64,000 nucleotides of DNA from DASTFY01 sp963829955 (GCA_963829955.1 CAWHKS010000009.1:1-64000), one strand, 5' to 3'. Shown: positions 46,388 through 55,467, counted from the stretch's first letter. The notes: generated by a model from the letters alone, not told the origin. Numbers and translations: made by a program.

Positions 46388-46963
46388 TCAGGACCCGACT
46401 CGCTCCACGAAGGCCGTGATGCGTTCGATGAAGTCGGCGCGGTGCCAGCGCTCGAACTGCGCCCACGTCGTGAGCGTGGACGGGTCGGTCACGCGGTCGA
46501 GGAAGAGCGTGCCGTCGAGATGGTCGAGCTCGTGCTGGAAGGTCCCCGCGGTCAGGCCCCGCTTGATCTCGTCGTGCGCTTCGCCCGCCCGGTCGAGGTA
46601 GCGGACGCGGACGTTGACGTGACGCGACACCGTGCCCCGCAGGTCCGGCACCGACAGGCAGCCTTCGTTGATGTCGACCATCTCGTCGTCGAGCGGCTCC
46701 ACGACGGGGTTGACGACGACCGTCAGGGGGATCGGCGGCTTGTACGGGTAGCGCGGGTTGTGGTTGACCTCGATCACCGCGATGCGGACAGTCTCGTGGA
46801 CCTGGTTGGCGGCGAGACCGGCGCCGTTGGCGTCGTGCATGGTGTCGATCATGTCGTCGATCAGCCGCTGCACATCGGGCGACCCGAGCTCCTCCGGACT
46901 GACCTCCCGGGCCCGCTGTCGCAGCACGGGGTGGCCGACGGTGGCGATCTTGCGGATGGTCAT
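46388..46963 (-). CDS. def: Peptide deformylase embedded in the hut operon
   Basis: A 191-residue metallo-deformylase. All three PDF motifs are intact: GAGLAANQV (GxGxAAxQ), DINEGCLSVPDLRG (EGCLS, metal Cys) and TFQHELDHLDGTLFLDRV (HExxH). The NPRYPYKPPIPLTVVVNPVV loop and the C-terminal extension TTWAQFERWHRADFIERI resemble a broad bacterial PDF group. The enzyme class removes formyl groups from N-terminal Met. Its start overlaps the hutU stop (ATGA) and hutF follows 4 bp later, so it is cotranscribed with histidine catabolism. No hutG is present, so it may deformylate N-formylglutamate (inference), or simply be an ordinary PDF. Confidence 0.93.
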   Translation of the reverse strand: MTIRKIATVGHPVLRQRAREVSPEELGSPDVQRLIDDMIDTMHDANGAGLAANQVHETVRIAVIEVNHNPRYPYKPPIPLTVVVNPVVEPLDDEMVDINEGCLSVPDLRGTVSRHVNVRVRYLDRAGEAHDEIKRGLTAGTFQHELDHLDGTLFLDRVTDPSTLTTWAQFERWHRADFIERITAFVERVGS

Positions 46964-48633
46964 CGGTCCTCGCGCATCGGGATGCGAACGCTTCGCTCGT
47001 CGGCCACCTCGACCGCTCGTTCGTACCCGGCGTCGGCGTGGCGGATCACGCCCATGCCGGGGTCCGTCACCAGAACGCGGGAGAGCTTCTCGGCTGCCAG
47101 GTCGGTGCCGTCAGCGAGGCAGACCATGCCGGCGTGGATCGAACGCCCGATGCCGACGCCGCCGCCGTGGTGGATGCTGACCCACGACGCGCCGGACGAC
47201 GTGTTGACGAGCGCGTTGAGCAGCGGCCAGTCGGCGATGGCGTCAGAGCCGTCGGCCATGGCCTCCGTCTCGCGGTACGGCGACGCCACGGACCCCGAGT
47301 CGAGGTGGTCCCGCCCGATCACGATCGGGGCCGACACGGCACCGGCGGCGACCAACTCGTTGAAGCGCAGACCCAGTCGGTGGCGCTCGCCGTAGCCGAG
47401 CCAGCAGATGCGGGCCGGGAGGCCCTGGAAGGCCACACGCTCACCGGCGAGGTGGATCCAACGTGCGAGGCCTTCGTCCTCCGGGAACTCCTCCAGCACG
47501 GCGCGGTCCGTGACGGCGATGTCCGCGGGATCGCCCGATAGCGCCACCCAACGGAACGGACCCTTGCCTTCGCAGAACAGCGGCCGGATGTACGCGGGGA
47601 GGAAGCCCGGATAGTCGAAGGCCCGCTCGAAGCCGCCCAGTCGGGCTTCGGTGCGCAGGCTGTTGCCATAGTCGAACACCTCCGCGCCGGCGTCAAGAAA
47701 GCCGACCATCGCCGCGCAGTGCAGCGCCATCGATTCGCGCGACCGCCGGACGTACTCGTCGGGTTCCGCGCGGCGCAGCGTCTCGGCGGCTTCCGCGGAC
47801 AGGTCGTTGGGCACGTAGCTGAGCGGATCGTGGGCGCTCGTCTGGTCGGTGACGATGTCGGCGTCGAAGCCCATCTCCAGCAAGCGGGGCACGACGTCGG
47901 CCGCGTTGCCCCGCAGCCCGACGCTGACGGCCCGCCGCTCGGCCTTGGCCCGATCGCAGCGGGCGACGGCGTCGTCTAGGTCGTCGGCCACCTCGTCCAG
48001 GTAACGAGTCTCCATCCGCCGCTCGATGCGGTGGCCGTCGACGTCGATGCACAGCGCCACGCCGTCGTTCATGGTGACGGCGAGCGGCTGCGCGCCGCCC
48101 ATTCCCCCGAGCCCGGCGGTCAGGGTGATGGTGCCGGCCAGGCTGCCGCCGAAACGGCGACGGGCGATCTCCGCGAAGCACTCATACGTGCCCTGGAGGA
48201 TGCCCTGGGTGCCGATGTAGATCCACGAGCCCGCCGTCATCTGCCCGTACATCGTGAGGCCGAGGTGCTCGAGGCGGCGGAACTCGTCCCACGTCCCCCA
48301 CTCCGGGACCAGGTTGGAGTTGGCGATGAGCACCCGCGGCGCCCACTCATGCGTGCGGAACACGCCGACGGGCTTGCCGGACTGCACGAGCATCGTCTCG
48401 TCGCCGGACAGCCCCCGCAGGGTCCGGACCATGGCGTCGAAGGCGTCCCAGCTCCGGGCCGCCCGGCCCGTCCCGCCGTAGACCACGAGGTCGTCGGGCC
48501 GCTCGGCCACCTCGGGATCCAGGTTGTTCATGAGCATCCGCAGGGCGGCTTCCTGCGGCCAGCCCTGGCAGCTCAGGTCGTTCCCCCGCGCCGCCCGCAC
48601 CGGCCGCGGCCCACTTCCACCCGAATCGTTCAC
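46960..48633 (-). CDS. hutU: Urocanate hydratase
   Basis: A 557-residue NAD-dependent urocanase converting urocanate to imidazolone propionate. The GTG at 48631-48633 overlaps the hutH stop by 4 bp. Family features: GWPQEAALRMLMNNLDPEVA, LVVYGGTGRAARSWDAFDAM, TMYGQMTAGSWIYIGTQGIL, ITLTAGLGGMGGAQPLAVTM (NAD region), the conserved Cys in YIRPLFCEGKGPFRWVALSG and WVSIHHGGGVGIGRSIHAGM. Length is as expected. The stop overlaps the def start. It is the second enzyme of histidine breakdown. Confidence 0.96.
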   Translation of the reverse strand: MNDSGGSGPRPVRAARGNDLSCQGWPQEAALRMLMNNLDPEVAERPDDLVVYGGTGRAARSWDAFDAMVRTLRGLSGDETMLVQSGKPVGVFRTHEWAPRVLIANSNLVPEWGTWDEFRRLEHLGLTMYGQMTAGSWIYIGTQGILQGTYECFAEIARRRFGGSLAGTITLTAGLGGMGGAQPLAVTMNDGVALCIDVDGHRIERRMETRYLDEVADDLDDAVARCDRAKAERRAVSVGLRGNAADVVPRLLEMGFDADIVTDQTSAHDPLSYVPNDLSAEAAETLRRAEPDEYVRRSRESMALHCAAMVGFLDAGAEVFDYGNSLRTEARLGGFERAFDYPGFLPAYIRPLFCEGKGPFRWVALSGDPADIAVTDRAVLEEFPEDEGLARWIHLAGERVAFQGLPARICWLGYGERHRLGLRFNELVAAGAVSAPIVIGRDHLDSGSVASPYRETEAMADGSDAIADWPLLNALVNTSSGASWVSIHHGGGVGIGRSIHAGMVCLADGTDLAAEKLSRVLVTDPGMGVIRHADAGYERAVEVADERSVRIPMREDR

Positions 48634-50192
48634 TCGAGGGCTCCGATCTCTGCATCGACCGCGGCGACGACGTCGCCGCGCACCACCAGATCCTCGACGG
48701 CGGCCAGTTCGGGGGCCAGCCAGCGGTCGGGACCGGGCCCGCCGACCACGGTCCGCAGCGCGCCGAGCGCGGCACCCGTGCCCTTCGCGGGGACGAGCGG
48801 TGCGCGCAGATCGAGGCCCCGGGCCGCGGAGGTGAGCTCCACGGCCAGGATGCGGGTCAGGTTGGCCAGGGACGCCCGCAGCTTGCGGGCCGCGCCCCAG
48901 GCCATCGACACGTGGTCCTCCTGCATGGCGCTCGTCGGCACGGTGTCGACCGAAGCCGGAGCAGCCAGGCGCCGGTTCTCGGCCACCATGGCGGCCTGGG
49001 CGTAGTGGCCGATCATCATGCCGGAGTCGACGCCGGCGTCCGGGGCCAGGAAGGGCGGGAGGCCGTGTGAGCGGGTGCGGTCGAGCATCCGGTCGGTCCG
49101 ACGCTCCGACAGCGCGCCCAGGTCCGCCACCGCGATGGCCAGGAAGTCGCACACGTAGCCCAGCGGCGCACCGTGGAAGTTGCCGCAGGACTCCACCCGG
49201 CCGTCGGGAAGGACCATCGGGTTGTCGATCGCCGCCACCAGCTCGTGATCGGCGACGGTCGTTGCATGTGCAACGGTGTCTCGAACGGCGCCATGGACCT
49301 GCGGTGAGCAGCGCAGCGAGTAGGCGTCCTGCACCCGGGGATCGTTCTCGCGATGGCTGGCCACGATTGCGGAACCGGCCAGCAGGCGGCGGAGATTGCC
49401 GGCGCTCACGGCCTGCCCGGGCTGAGGCCGCAGCGCCTGCAGGTCGGCGGCGAAGGCCCGATCGGTGCCCAGCAGCGCTTCGACCGTCATGGCGGCGGCG
49501 ATGTCCGCCGTCTTGAGCAGCCGGCGGAGGTCCTCCAGAGCGAGGACGAGCATGCCGAGGATGCCGTCGGTCCCGTTGATGAGGGCCAGACCCTCCTTCG
49601 CCCTGAGGACGACCGGCGCCAGGCCGCACTCGGCGAGGGCCTCGCCCGCCGGCCGGCGGACCCGCCCGGACGCGTCCGTCGCTTCGCCCTCGCCGATGAG
49701 GACCATCGCCGCCTCGGCGAGGGGCGCGAGGTCGCCGCTGGCCCCGAGCGACCCGTGCTCGTGGACGACGGGCGTGAGGCCGGCGTTCAGCAACGCCAGG
49801 AGCGCCTCGGCCACTTCCGGCCGGGCGCCCGATCGACCCATGGCCAGGCTGCGCGCGCGCAGCAGCATCATCGCCCGCACGACCTCTCCCTCCACGGGGG
49901 AGCCCATCCCGGCGGCATGGGAGCGCACCAGCGCCACCTGGAGCTCGGCGGTCCGCTCCGGCGGGATCGATGTCGTGGCCAGCGAGCCGAACCCGGTGGT
50001 GACGCCGTAGACCGGCTCGTCGGCGGCCAGGAACCCGTCGACGAGCGCGGCGCTCGCCGCCATGGCGTCGCGGGCCGCCCGAGTCAGCTCGACGGCGGCG
50101 CCGTCCCGGGCGACCGCCACGACGTCGGCGGCGGTCAGGCCCCGATCGGTGACGGCGACGGTGGCAGCACCAGAAGGCGGGGCGGGAGCCAC
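48630..50192 (-). CDS. hutH: Histidine ammonia-lyase
   Basis: A 520-residue lyase releasing ammonia from histidine to give urocanate. The MIO-forming motif is HEHGSLGASGDLAPLAEAAM (Ala-Ser-Gly). Other conserved parts: EPVYGVTTGFGSLATTSIPP (catalytic Tyr), LALINGTDGILGMLVLALED, QDAYSLRCSPQVHGAVRDTV and VESCGNFHGAPLGYVCDFLA. The GTG at 50190-50192 (VAVAPAPPSG) is chosen for the expected length. It begins 22 bp after the iron-type permease stop on the same strand, so the hut genes may be transcribed together with that transporter. Confidence 0.96.
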   Translation of the reverse strand: MAPAPPSGAATVAVTDRGLTAADVVAVARDGAAVELTRAARDAMAASAALVDGFLAADEPVYGVTTGFGSLATTSIPPERTAELQVALVRSHAAGMGSPVEGEVVRAMMLLRARSLAMGRSGARPEVAEALLALLNAGLTPVVHEHGSLGASGDLAPLAEAAMVLIGEGEATDASGRVRRPAGEALAECGLAPVVLRAKEGLALINGTDGILGMLVLALEDLRRLLKTADIAAAMTVEALLGTDRAFAADLQALRPQPGQAVSAGNLRRLLAGSAIVASHRENDPRVQDAYSLRCSPQVHGAVRDTVAHATTVADHELVAAIDNPMVLPDGRVESCGNFHGAPLGYVCDFLAIAVADLGALSERRTDRMLDRTRSHGLPPFLAPDAGVDSGMMIGHYAQAAMVAENRRLAAPASVDTVPTSAMQEDHVSMAWGAARKLRASLANLTRILAVELTSAARGLDLRAPLVPAKGTGAALGALRTVVGGPGPDRWLAPELAAVEDLVVRGDVVAAVDAEIGALE

Positions 50193-50214
50193 GGCGACAA
50201 TGTACCGACCGGCC

Positions 50215-51852
50215 TCACGAGCCGATCCGGGCGGAGGCGCGAGCCTCGCCACTGCGTCCGACGCGCACGAGCAGGATGATCGGCAGGAGCCCGACGAGCA
50301 CGATCAGCAGCGCTGGCAGCGCAGCGGTGTCGACGCGACTGTCCTTCGTCGCCTCCCAGACGGTGATGGCCAGCGTGTCGCGTCCGAGGGGCCGGAGCAG
50401 CGCGGTCGCCGGCAGCTCCTTCATGACTTCCACCAACACCAACAGCGCCGCGGCGGCGAGGCCGGGTCGCAGCAGCGGCAGGTGCACATCGGCGAACACG
50501 CGGGCCCGATCGGCGCCGAGCGAACGCGCCGCGTCGTCGAGGCTCGGCTGGATGCGACCCATCCGCGACTCGATCGACGTGTACGACAGGGCGTGGAAGC
50601 GCACCAGGTAGGCGACGATCAGCCCGAGGATCGAGCCGGTGAACACCAGGCCGATGTCCGTCCCGAACGTGGCCTCGGCACCGTCGACCAGACGGCGGTC
50701 GACCCACACCAGGGGGACATACACGGCCACCGCGACGACCGTCCCCGGCACCGCATAGCCGATCGTGGCCAGCCGGGCCGTCGTGCGGCCGAGGCGGGAA
50801 GGCTGCACACGCAGGGCGTAGGCGATGACCGCCCCGGTCGCCACGGCCGCCGTGGCCGCGATGGCGCCGAGCATGAGCGTGCTGAAGATTGCGTTGCCGA
50901 TGCGCGGGTCGACCCGCCCGTCGGCGATCGTCTCGACCGACCACGCCACCAACTGGGCAACGGGGATCACGAACACCAGGGCGAGCAGCGCCACGCACGG
51001 GAATGCGGCCAACCAGCCGCGCCAGCCCCGGAGGCGCACGGGCGTGATGGCGTCGCCCCGCCCCAGCGCCTGGTGGTAGCGGGCCCGGCCACGCAGCACG
51101 CGCTCGATGGCCAGCAGCGTGAGCGCCAGCCCCACGAGCACCGTCGCCAGCTGCATCGCCGCGTCCTTGTCGAACGCGCCGTACCACACGCGGTAGATGG
51201 CGGTCGTGAGGGCTTGCACGCCGAGGAGGTCGACCGTGCCGAAGTCGGCCAGTGCCTCCATCACCGCGAGGGCCGTCCCGCCGGCCAGCGCGGGGCGGGA
51301 CAGGGGGACCGCCACCCGCCAGATGGCCTGCCGGTAGCGGAGCCCGAGGCTGCGAGCCGCTTCCACGGCCTGGCGGGACTGCCCCATGAACGAGCTGCGG
51401 GCGAGGATGTACACGTAGGGGTAGAGCACGGCACTCAGCACGAGGATGGCGCCGGCCCGGCTGCGGACGCCCGGCAGCCGCAGGCCCTCGCCGAACAGGT
51501 TGGACTGGAGGGGATTGGCCAGCCCGTACTGCCCCAGCACCACGTACACCAACACGTAGGAGGGGATGGCCAGCGGCAGCACCAACGCCCAGTCCAGCCA
51601 GCGCCGTCCGGGGAACTCGTAGAACGAGACCAGGACGGCGAGCCCGCCCCCGACGACGAGGGTGATGGCGCCGACCCCCAGCGCCAGCACGAGACTGTTG
51701 GTGAACGCGGTCGGCAGCAGCCGCCTGGCGATGGCATCGAACCGGAGCCCGCCGCGGACATAGGCCAGCGGCAGCGCCACCAGCGGCGCCACGAGGGCCA
51801 GCGCGACGACCACGCCCACCGCGCCCAGGCCGCGCGGGCGGCGGCCGGCCAC
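50215..51852 (-). CDS. Iron(III)-type ABC transporter permease (FbpB-like)
   Basis: A 545-residue permease made of two fused halves, each with about six helices. Both halves carry the EAA loop: EAARSLGLRYRQAIWRVAVP L in the first and DDAARSLGADRARVFADVHL P in the second. Other membrane segments are VALALVAPLVALPLAYV, LALGVGAITLVVGGGLAVLV and GTVVAVAVYVPLVWVDRRLV. FbpB/CysT-like ferric importers have this fused form. The GTG start (VAGRRPRGLG) is the first good codon; the reading frame is open further up. It is 53 bp downstream of the binding-protein gene and 22 bp upstream of hutH. Confidence 0.88.
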   Translation of the reverse strand: MAGRRPRGLGAVGVVVALALVAPLVALPLAYVRGGLRFDAIARRLLPTAFTNSLVLALGVGAITLVVGGGLAVLVSFYEFPGRRWLDWALVLPLAIPSYVLVYVVLGQYGLANPLQSNLFGEGLRLPGVRSRAGAILVLSAVLYPYVYILARSSFMGQSRQAVEAARSLGLRYRQAIWRVAVPLSRPALAGGTALAVMEALADFGTVDLLGVQALTTAIYRVWYGAFDKDAAMQLATVLVGLALTLLAIERVLRGRARYHQALGRGDAITPVRLRGWRGWLAAFPCVALLALVFVIPVAQLVAWSVETIADGRVDPRIGNAIFSTLMLGAIAATAAVATGAVIAYALRVQPSRLGRTTARLATIGYAVPGTVVAVAVYVPLVWVDRRLVDGAEATFGTDIGLVFTGSILGLIVAYLVRFHALSYTSIESRMGRIQPSLDDAARSLGADRARVFADVHLPLLRPGLAAAALLVLVEVMKELPATALLRPLGRDTLAITVWEATKDSRVDTAALPALLIVLVGLLPIILLVRVGRSGEARASARIGS

Positions 51853-51905
51853 CTCCGGCCCGGCGGGGGCGACCGTCGGCGCGGGCTCGCCGAGCGCGAC
51901 GCCGC

Positions 51906-52937
51906 TCAGTTCCAGCCCACCTCGAGCATGAGGGCCACGGCTTCGTCGAGCAGCGGCCCGGCCTCCTCGACGGCGATCGGGTCGATCTTCACGTCCGCCC
52001 AGTCCTGGATGTGCTCGGGGGGCGGCACGGCCGGGTTGGCGGCGAACTCGCTCCGCTCCACGATCTCTTCCTGGGCGGGCGGCGACGTGAGGTACTCCAT
52101 GAGGGCGATGGCATCGTCGCGGGAGTCCGACGACCTGACGAGGCCGACACCCGACACGTTCGCGTGTGCGCCCGCCCCGTCCTGGTCCGGCCAGGCCGGC
52201 GCCACCGGGAAGTCCGGATTCTCCTCGAGCACGCGTCCGAGGTAGTAGTGGTTGGCGAGACCGACATCACAGTCTCCGGCCTCCATGACGGACAGCAGCT
52301 CGGAATCTGAGTTCAGCATCAACGGATCATTCGCCATCCACGACTCGAGCAGCGCCCGCGTCTCGTCCTCCCCCCGCTTGGCGATCATGTCGGCGACGAG
52401 CGACTGGTTGTACTCGTTGTTGGACATGCGCAGGCAGGTGCGGCCCTTGAACTGCGGGTCGCCGAGGTCTTCGTAGCTGGTGACCGCTGCCTCCGGCACC
52501 CGTTCCGTCGAGACGACCGGGACTCGTAGGCGGGTGCTCAGCGCCCACCACGCGCCGTCGGCAGCATGGAGCTCGGGCGGGATGTTGGCTTCGAGCGTCG
52601 GCGTCGTCACCGGCTGGAGAAGCCCGGCGTCGTCGGCCCGCCACAGGTTCGCGAGGTCGGTCGTGATGAGCACGTCGGCCGGCGTGTCTTCGCCTTCGCT
52701 CCGCAACCGCTCGAACAGCTCCGGCCCGGTGCCGCCGCGCAGAACGACATGGATCCCCGTCTCCTCCTCGAAGTTCTCGAAGACCTGCTCGTCTCCGTAG
52801 TGGGCCCGGCCGTTGTAGACGACGACCTCGGCGCCGCCGGCCCGGGCGGACACCACGGCCCAGCCACCGATCCCGAGCACCAGGATCAGCGCGGCGACCG
52901 GCAACGGCCAGCGCATCCGGATGAGACGGGACAGCAT
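51906..52937 (-). CDS. Iron(III)-type ABC transporter substrate-binding protein (FutA/FbpA-like)
   Basis: A 343-residue secreted binding protein. An N-terminal hydrophobic segment (LPVAALILVLGIGGWAVVSA) serves as signal or anchor. The mature part starts EVVVYNGRAHYGDEQVFENF, in FutA/FbpA style, then GEDTPADVLITTDLANLWRA, KGRTCLRMSNNEYNQSLVAD and DCDVGLANHYYLGRVLEENP with Tyr pairs that coordinate Fe(III) in the family. ANVSGVGLVRSSDSRDDAIA and MEYLTSPPAQEEIVE follow. The cognate ATPase gene is divergent, 63 bp away. Confidence 0.88.
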   Translation of the reverse strand: MLSRLIRMRWPLPVAALILVLGIGGWAVVSARAGGAEVVVYNGRAHYGDEQVFENFEEETGIHVVLRGGTGPELFERLRSEGEDTPADVLITTDLANLWRADDAGLLQPVTTPTLEANIPPELHAADGAWWALSTRLRVPVVSTERVPEAAVTSYEDLGDPQFKGRTCLRMSNNEYNQSLVADMIAKRGEDETRALLESWMANDPLMLNSDSELLSVMEAGDCDVGLANHYYLGRVLEENPDFPVAPAWPDQDGAGAHANVSGVGLVRSSDSRDDAIALMEYLTSPPAQEEIVERSEFAANPAVPPPEHIQDWADVKIDPIAVEEAGPLLDEAVALMLEVGWN

Positions 52938-53000
52938 CGCGGCTCCAGGCCTACTTCTCTCGACGGGGGGCGGGTCGAGCGTACCGATGAGGGCTGCCTA

Positions 53001-54152
53001 ATGCCACGTGTTCGAGAGTCCTTCTCGGCGTTGTTGCGAGTACCGTGCGAGAAAGTGACCCTGCAGTCCCACGCGCAACTCGCCGGGCACCACGCCATCG
53101 CCGCGGTGGGCGTGACGAAGGCGTTCGGCGGGACCAAGGCGGTCGATGACGCCACCGTCATCGTGCCCCAGGGCGAGATCGTCGCGCTCCTCGGCCCGAG
53201 CGGCTCCGGCAAGACGACCCTGCTGCGCCTCGTGGCCGGTTTCGAGGCTCCGGACGCCGGCACCGTGGCGATCGGCGGCCAGCCGGTGGCCGGCGCGGGC
53301 GCCTGGGTCGAGCCCGAGAACCGGCGGGTCGGCATGGTCTTCCAGGACGGCGCACTGTTCCCCCACCTGACCGTGGCCGGCAACATCGGCTTCGGCAAGC
53401 CCCGCGCCGGGCGGGCCGAGGAGTGCCTGACCCTGGTCGGCCTGGCCGATCGCGCCGGCTCGTACCCCCACGAGCTGTCGGGCGGTGAACGGCAGCGCGT
53501 CGCCCTCGCGCGAGCGCTCGCCATCGAACCGGCGGTCGTGCTGCTGGACGAGCCGTTCGCGTCACTCGACGCCAGCCTGCGCGCCACCCTGCGCGAAGAG
53601 GTGGCGGACATACTGCGGCAAGCCGGGGCGAGCGCGCTGTTCGTCACCCACGACCAGCAGGAAGCTCTCTCCCTCGCCGACCGGATCACCCTGCTGCGCG
53701 ATGGCCGCGTCGAACAGGAGGGGCCGCCCGAGGAGATCTACGCGCATCCCGCCAGCCGATGGGCGGCGGGGTTCCTGGGCGCCGTCGACGTGCTGCCGGG
53801 CACGGTGGCCGAGGGGATGGCCGTGTGCGAGCTCGGCCACTTCCCCGCCGACGGGACGCCGGCCGGAGCGGTCGACGTCCTCGTCCGGCCCGAGGCCATT
53901 GCGATAGGAGAGGCCATCGGCGACGCCACCGGCACGAACGGGACGAACGGCGCCAACGGCGCGAGTGACACGGTGCCGGCCCGCGTCGTCAGCCGGGCCT
54001 ACTTCGGCGCCCACCAACTGGTGCAACTCGAGCTGGCCAGCGGACAACACGTGCACAGCCGGCGGGCCGGCTTCACCCACTGGCACGCCGGCGACCGGGT
54101 GACCGTCTGGATCGAGGGTCCCGTCAAGGTGCTGGCCGCCGAACCGCGCTGA
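53001..54152 (+). CDS. ABC transporter ATP-binding protein (FbpC/PotA-type)
   Basis: A 383-residue ATPase. Walker A LLGPSGSGKTTLLRLVAGFE, Q-loop GMVFQDGALFPHLTVAGNIG, signature HELSGGERQRVALARAL, Walker B VVLLDEPFASLDASLRATL and H-loop LFVTHDQQEALSLADRI. A C-terminal TOBE domain (about 265-380) includes VDVLVRPEAIAIGEA and a low-complexity Gly/Thr/Asn spacer (GTNGTNGANGAS). The ATG is chosen; a GTG at 53055 is also possible. It is divergent from the FbpA-like gene. The pair shares a 63-bp promoter region containing a 6-bp inverted repeat CTCGAC/GTCGAG (52959-52979). Confidence 0.92.
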   Translation: MPRVRESFSALLRVPCEKVTLQSHAQLAGHHAIAAVGVTKAFGGTKAVDDATVIVPQGEIVALLGPSGSGKTTLLRLVAGFEAPDAGTVAIGGQPVAGAGAWVEPENRRVGMVFQDGALFPHLTVAGNIGFGKPRAGRAEECLTLVGLADRAGSYPHELSGGERQRVALARALAIEPAVVLLDEPFASLDASLRATLREEVADILRQAGASALFVTHDQQEALSLADRITLLRDGRVEQEGPPEEIYAHPASRWAAGFLGAVDVLPGTVAEGMAVCELGHFPADGTPAGAVDVLVRPEAIAIGEAIGDATGTNGTNGANGASDTVPARVVSRAYFGAHQLVQLELASGQHVHSRRAGFTHWHAGDRVTVWIEGPVKVLAAEPR

Positions 54153-54221
54153 CGGCCGGGTGTGTCAGGTGGCATGCCCGAACCGGGTGACCGGCGCGAT
54201 CACCTCGGCGACAATGGGTTG

Positions 54222-54920
54222 ATGACGGTCCCGGCGGTCCCTGCCCCCAAACGGCTCCAGCTGCGCATCGCCACCGCGTCCGGGAAGGTCACGGTGACCG
54301 CCGAGGATCGCTCGGACGTCGCGGTCGATCGCGGCGGCACGGTCGTCACGCTGGGCGACGGCGTGGTCGAGGTGAAGCCCCTGAAGCCCTCGGCGACGCT
54401 CGATGTGCGGTGCCCGACCGCTTGCGACCTCGTCATCGGCACCGCGTCCGGCCGCGTCGAGCTGCGAGGGCTGCTCGGGGCGGTCAGCGTCACGTCGGCC
54501 AGCGGCTCCATCCGGGTGGCCGAGGTGGCCGAAGCCGACCTGCGGACGCAGTCCGGCTGGGTGGAGATCGAAGACTGCCGCGCCGGGTGCCGGGTCGCCA
54601 CCAAGAGCGGGTCGATCACCGTCGGCGCGGCCGGCTCGGCCGACCTGTCCACCGTGTCGGGGACGATCCACATCGCACGGGTCGACGGCGAGGCGGTGGC
54701 CAGGACGGTCAGCGGCGGCATGACCATCGGGTCGAGTGCCGCCGGCCCGGTCCGCGCCCGGAGCATCTCGGGCGGCATCACAGTGCACCTGCCCGCGGGC
54801 GTACGCCCGGCCGTCAAGACCACCTCGGCTCGGGCGGTGGGAGGCGGGTTCGAGCCGGGCGACGACGTGCTCGTCGAGGTGGGAACGGTGAGCGGGTCGG
54901 TCGTGGTCACCGCCCGCTGA
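54222..54920 (+). CDS. DUF4097-like beta-helical protein
   Basis: A 232-residue protein of short repeated beta strands: LQLRIATASGKVTVTAEDRS, CDLVIGTASGRVELRGLLGA, VSVTSASGSIRVAEVAEADL, RVATKSGSITVGAAGS, DLSTVSGTIHIARVDGEAV and ARTVSGGMTIGSSAAG. The recurring (T/S)xSGxxxV pattern every 20-25 residues fits the DUF4097 putative adhesin/beta-helix fold. No signal peptide or membrane segment is visible, so it may be cytoplasmic. The ATG at 54222 is preferred. Its TGA overlaps the ATG of the cyclase gene (TGATG), so the two are coupled. Confidence 0.75.
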   Translation: MTVPAVPAPKRLQLRIATASGKVTVTAEDRSDVAVDRGGTVVTLGDGVVEVKPLKPSATLDVRCPTACDLVIGTASGRVELRGLLGAVSVTSASGSIRVAEVAEADLRTQSGWVEIEDCRAGCRVATKSGSITVGAAGSADLSTVSGTIHIARVDGEAVARTVSGGMTIGSSAAGPVRARSISGGITVHLPAGVRPAVKTTSARAVGGGFEPGDDVLVEVGTVSGSVVVTAR

Positions 54921-55450
54921 TGCCCGCCACCACGACCGCGGCCCGGGTGGTGCAAGGCGCCATCGTCTTCACCGACCTCGTGGGCTTCACGGAGTTCACG
55001 GCCCTGTCCGGCGACGAGGCCGCGCTCGCGCTGCTCGCCGCGCAGGACCGGGTGGTGTCGGAGACGTTGCCGGAGGACGCCTGGGTCGTGAAGGAGCTCG
55101 GCGACGGCTTGCTGCTCTTCTTCCCCGATGCCGTCGCCGCCGTCCGCACCGGGCTGGCCCTCCAGGAGAGCCTCGACGCCGAGTCCGAGGCCACCGGCCT
55201 GCCGCTCTGGATCCGGATCGGTCTCCACGCCGGCCAGGCCCGCCGCCGCGGCACCGACCTCGTCGGCCACGACGTCAACGTGGCCGCTCGCATCGTCGAC
55301 CAGGCCGGGCCGGGCGAGGTGCTGCTCTCCGAGCCGGCGCGCGCCGAGCTCGGCGATCACATCGCCGGCGTCTCGTTCGACGAACTGGGGCCCGTCGTGA
55401 TGAAGGGCATCCCGGAGCCGATTCGTCTCTGGCGTGTGTCCCGCGGCTGA
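54920..55450 (+). CDS. Stand-alone class III adenylate/guanylate cyclase
   Basis: A 176-residue catalytic domain. AIVFTDLVGFTEFTALSGDE supplies the first metal Asp, VVKELGDGLLLFFPDAV the second, and LHAGQARRRGTDLVGHDVNV AAR the transition-state Asn/Arg region. There is no regulatory domain, so activity may depend on expression or on the coupled DUF4097-like protein. The substrate-specifying residues cannot be judged safely by eye. It shares its start with the previous stop (TGATG) and lies 17 bp before the pca operon. Confidence 0.88.
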   Translation: MPATTTAARVVQGAIVFTDLVGFTEFTALSGDEAALALLAAQDRVVSETLPEDAWVVKELGDGLLLFFPDAVAAVRTGLALQESLDAESEATGLPLWIRIGLHAGQARRRGTDLVGHDVNVAARIVDQAGPGEVLLSEPARAELGDHIAGVSFDELGPVVMKGIPEPIRLWRVSRG

Positions 55451-55467
55451 CGCCTATCGTTCACGTC

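Noticed and set aside
46960..49629. 889-codon frame containing hutU plus a long N-terminal extension
   Set aside because: The extension is antisense-phase shadow of hutH; hutU starts at the GTG overlapping the hutH stop.
52985..53002. Possible iron (DtxR/IdeR) box near TTAGGCAGCCCTCA (minus strand) before the FbpC-like gene
   Set aside because: Only about half of the 19-bp consensus matches, mainly the first TTAGG; not strong enough to annotate.
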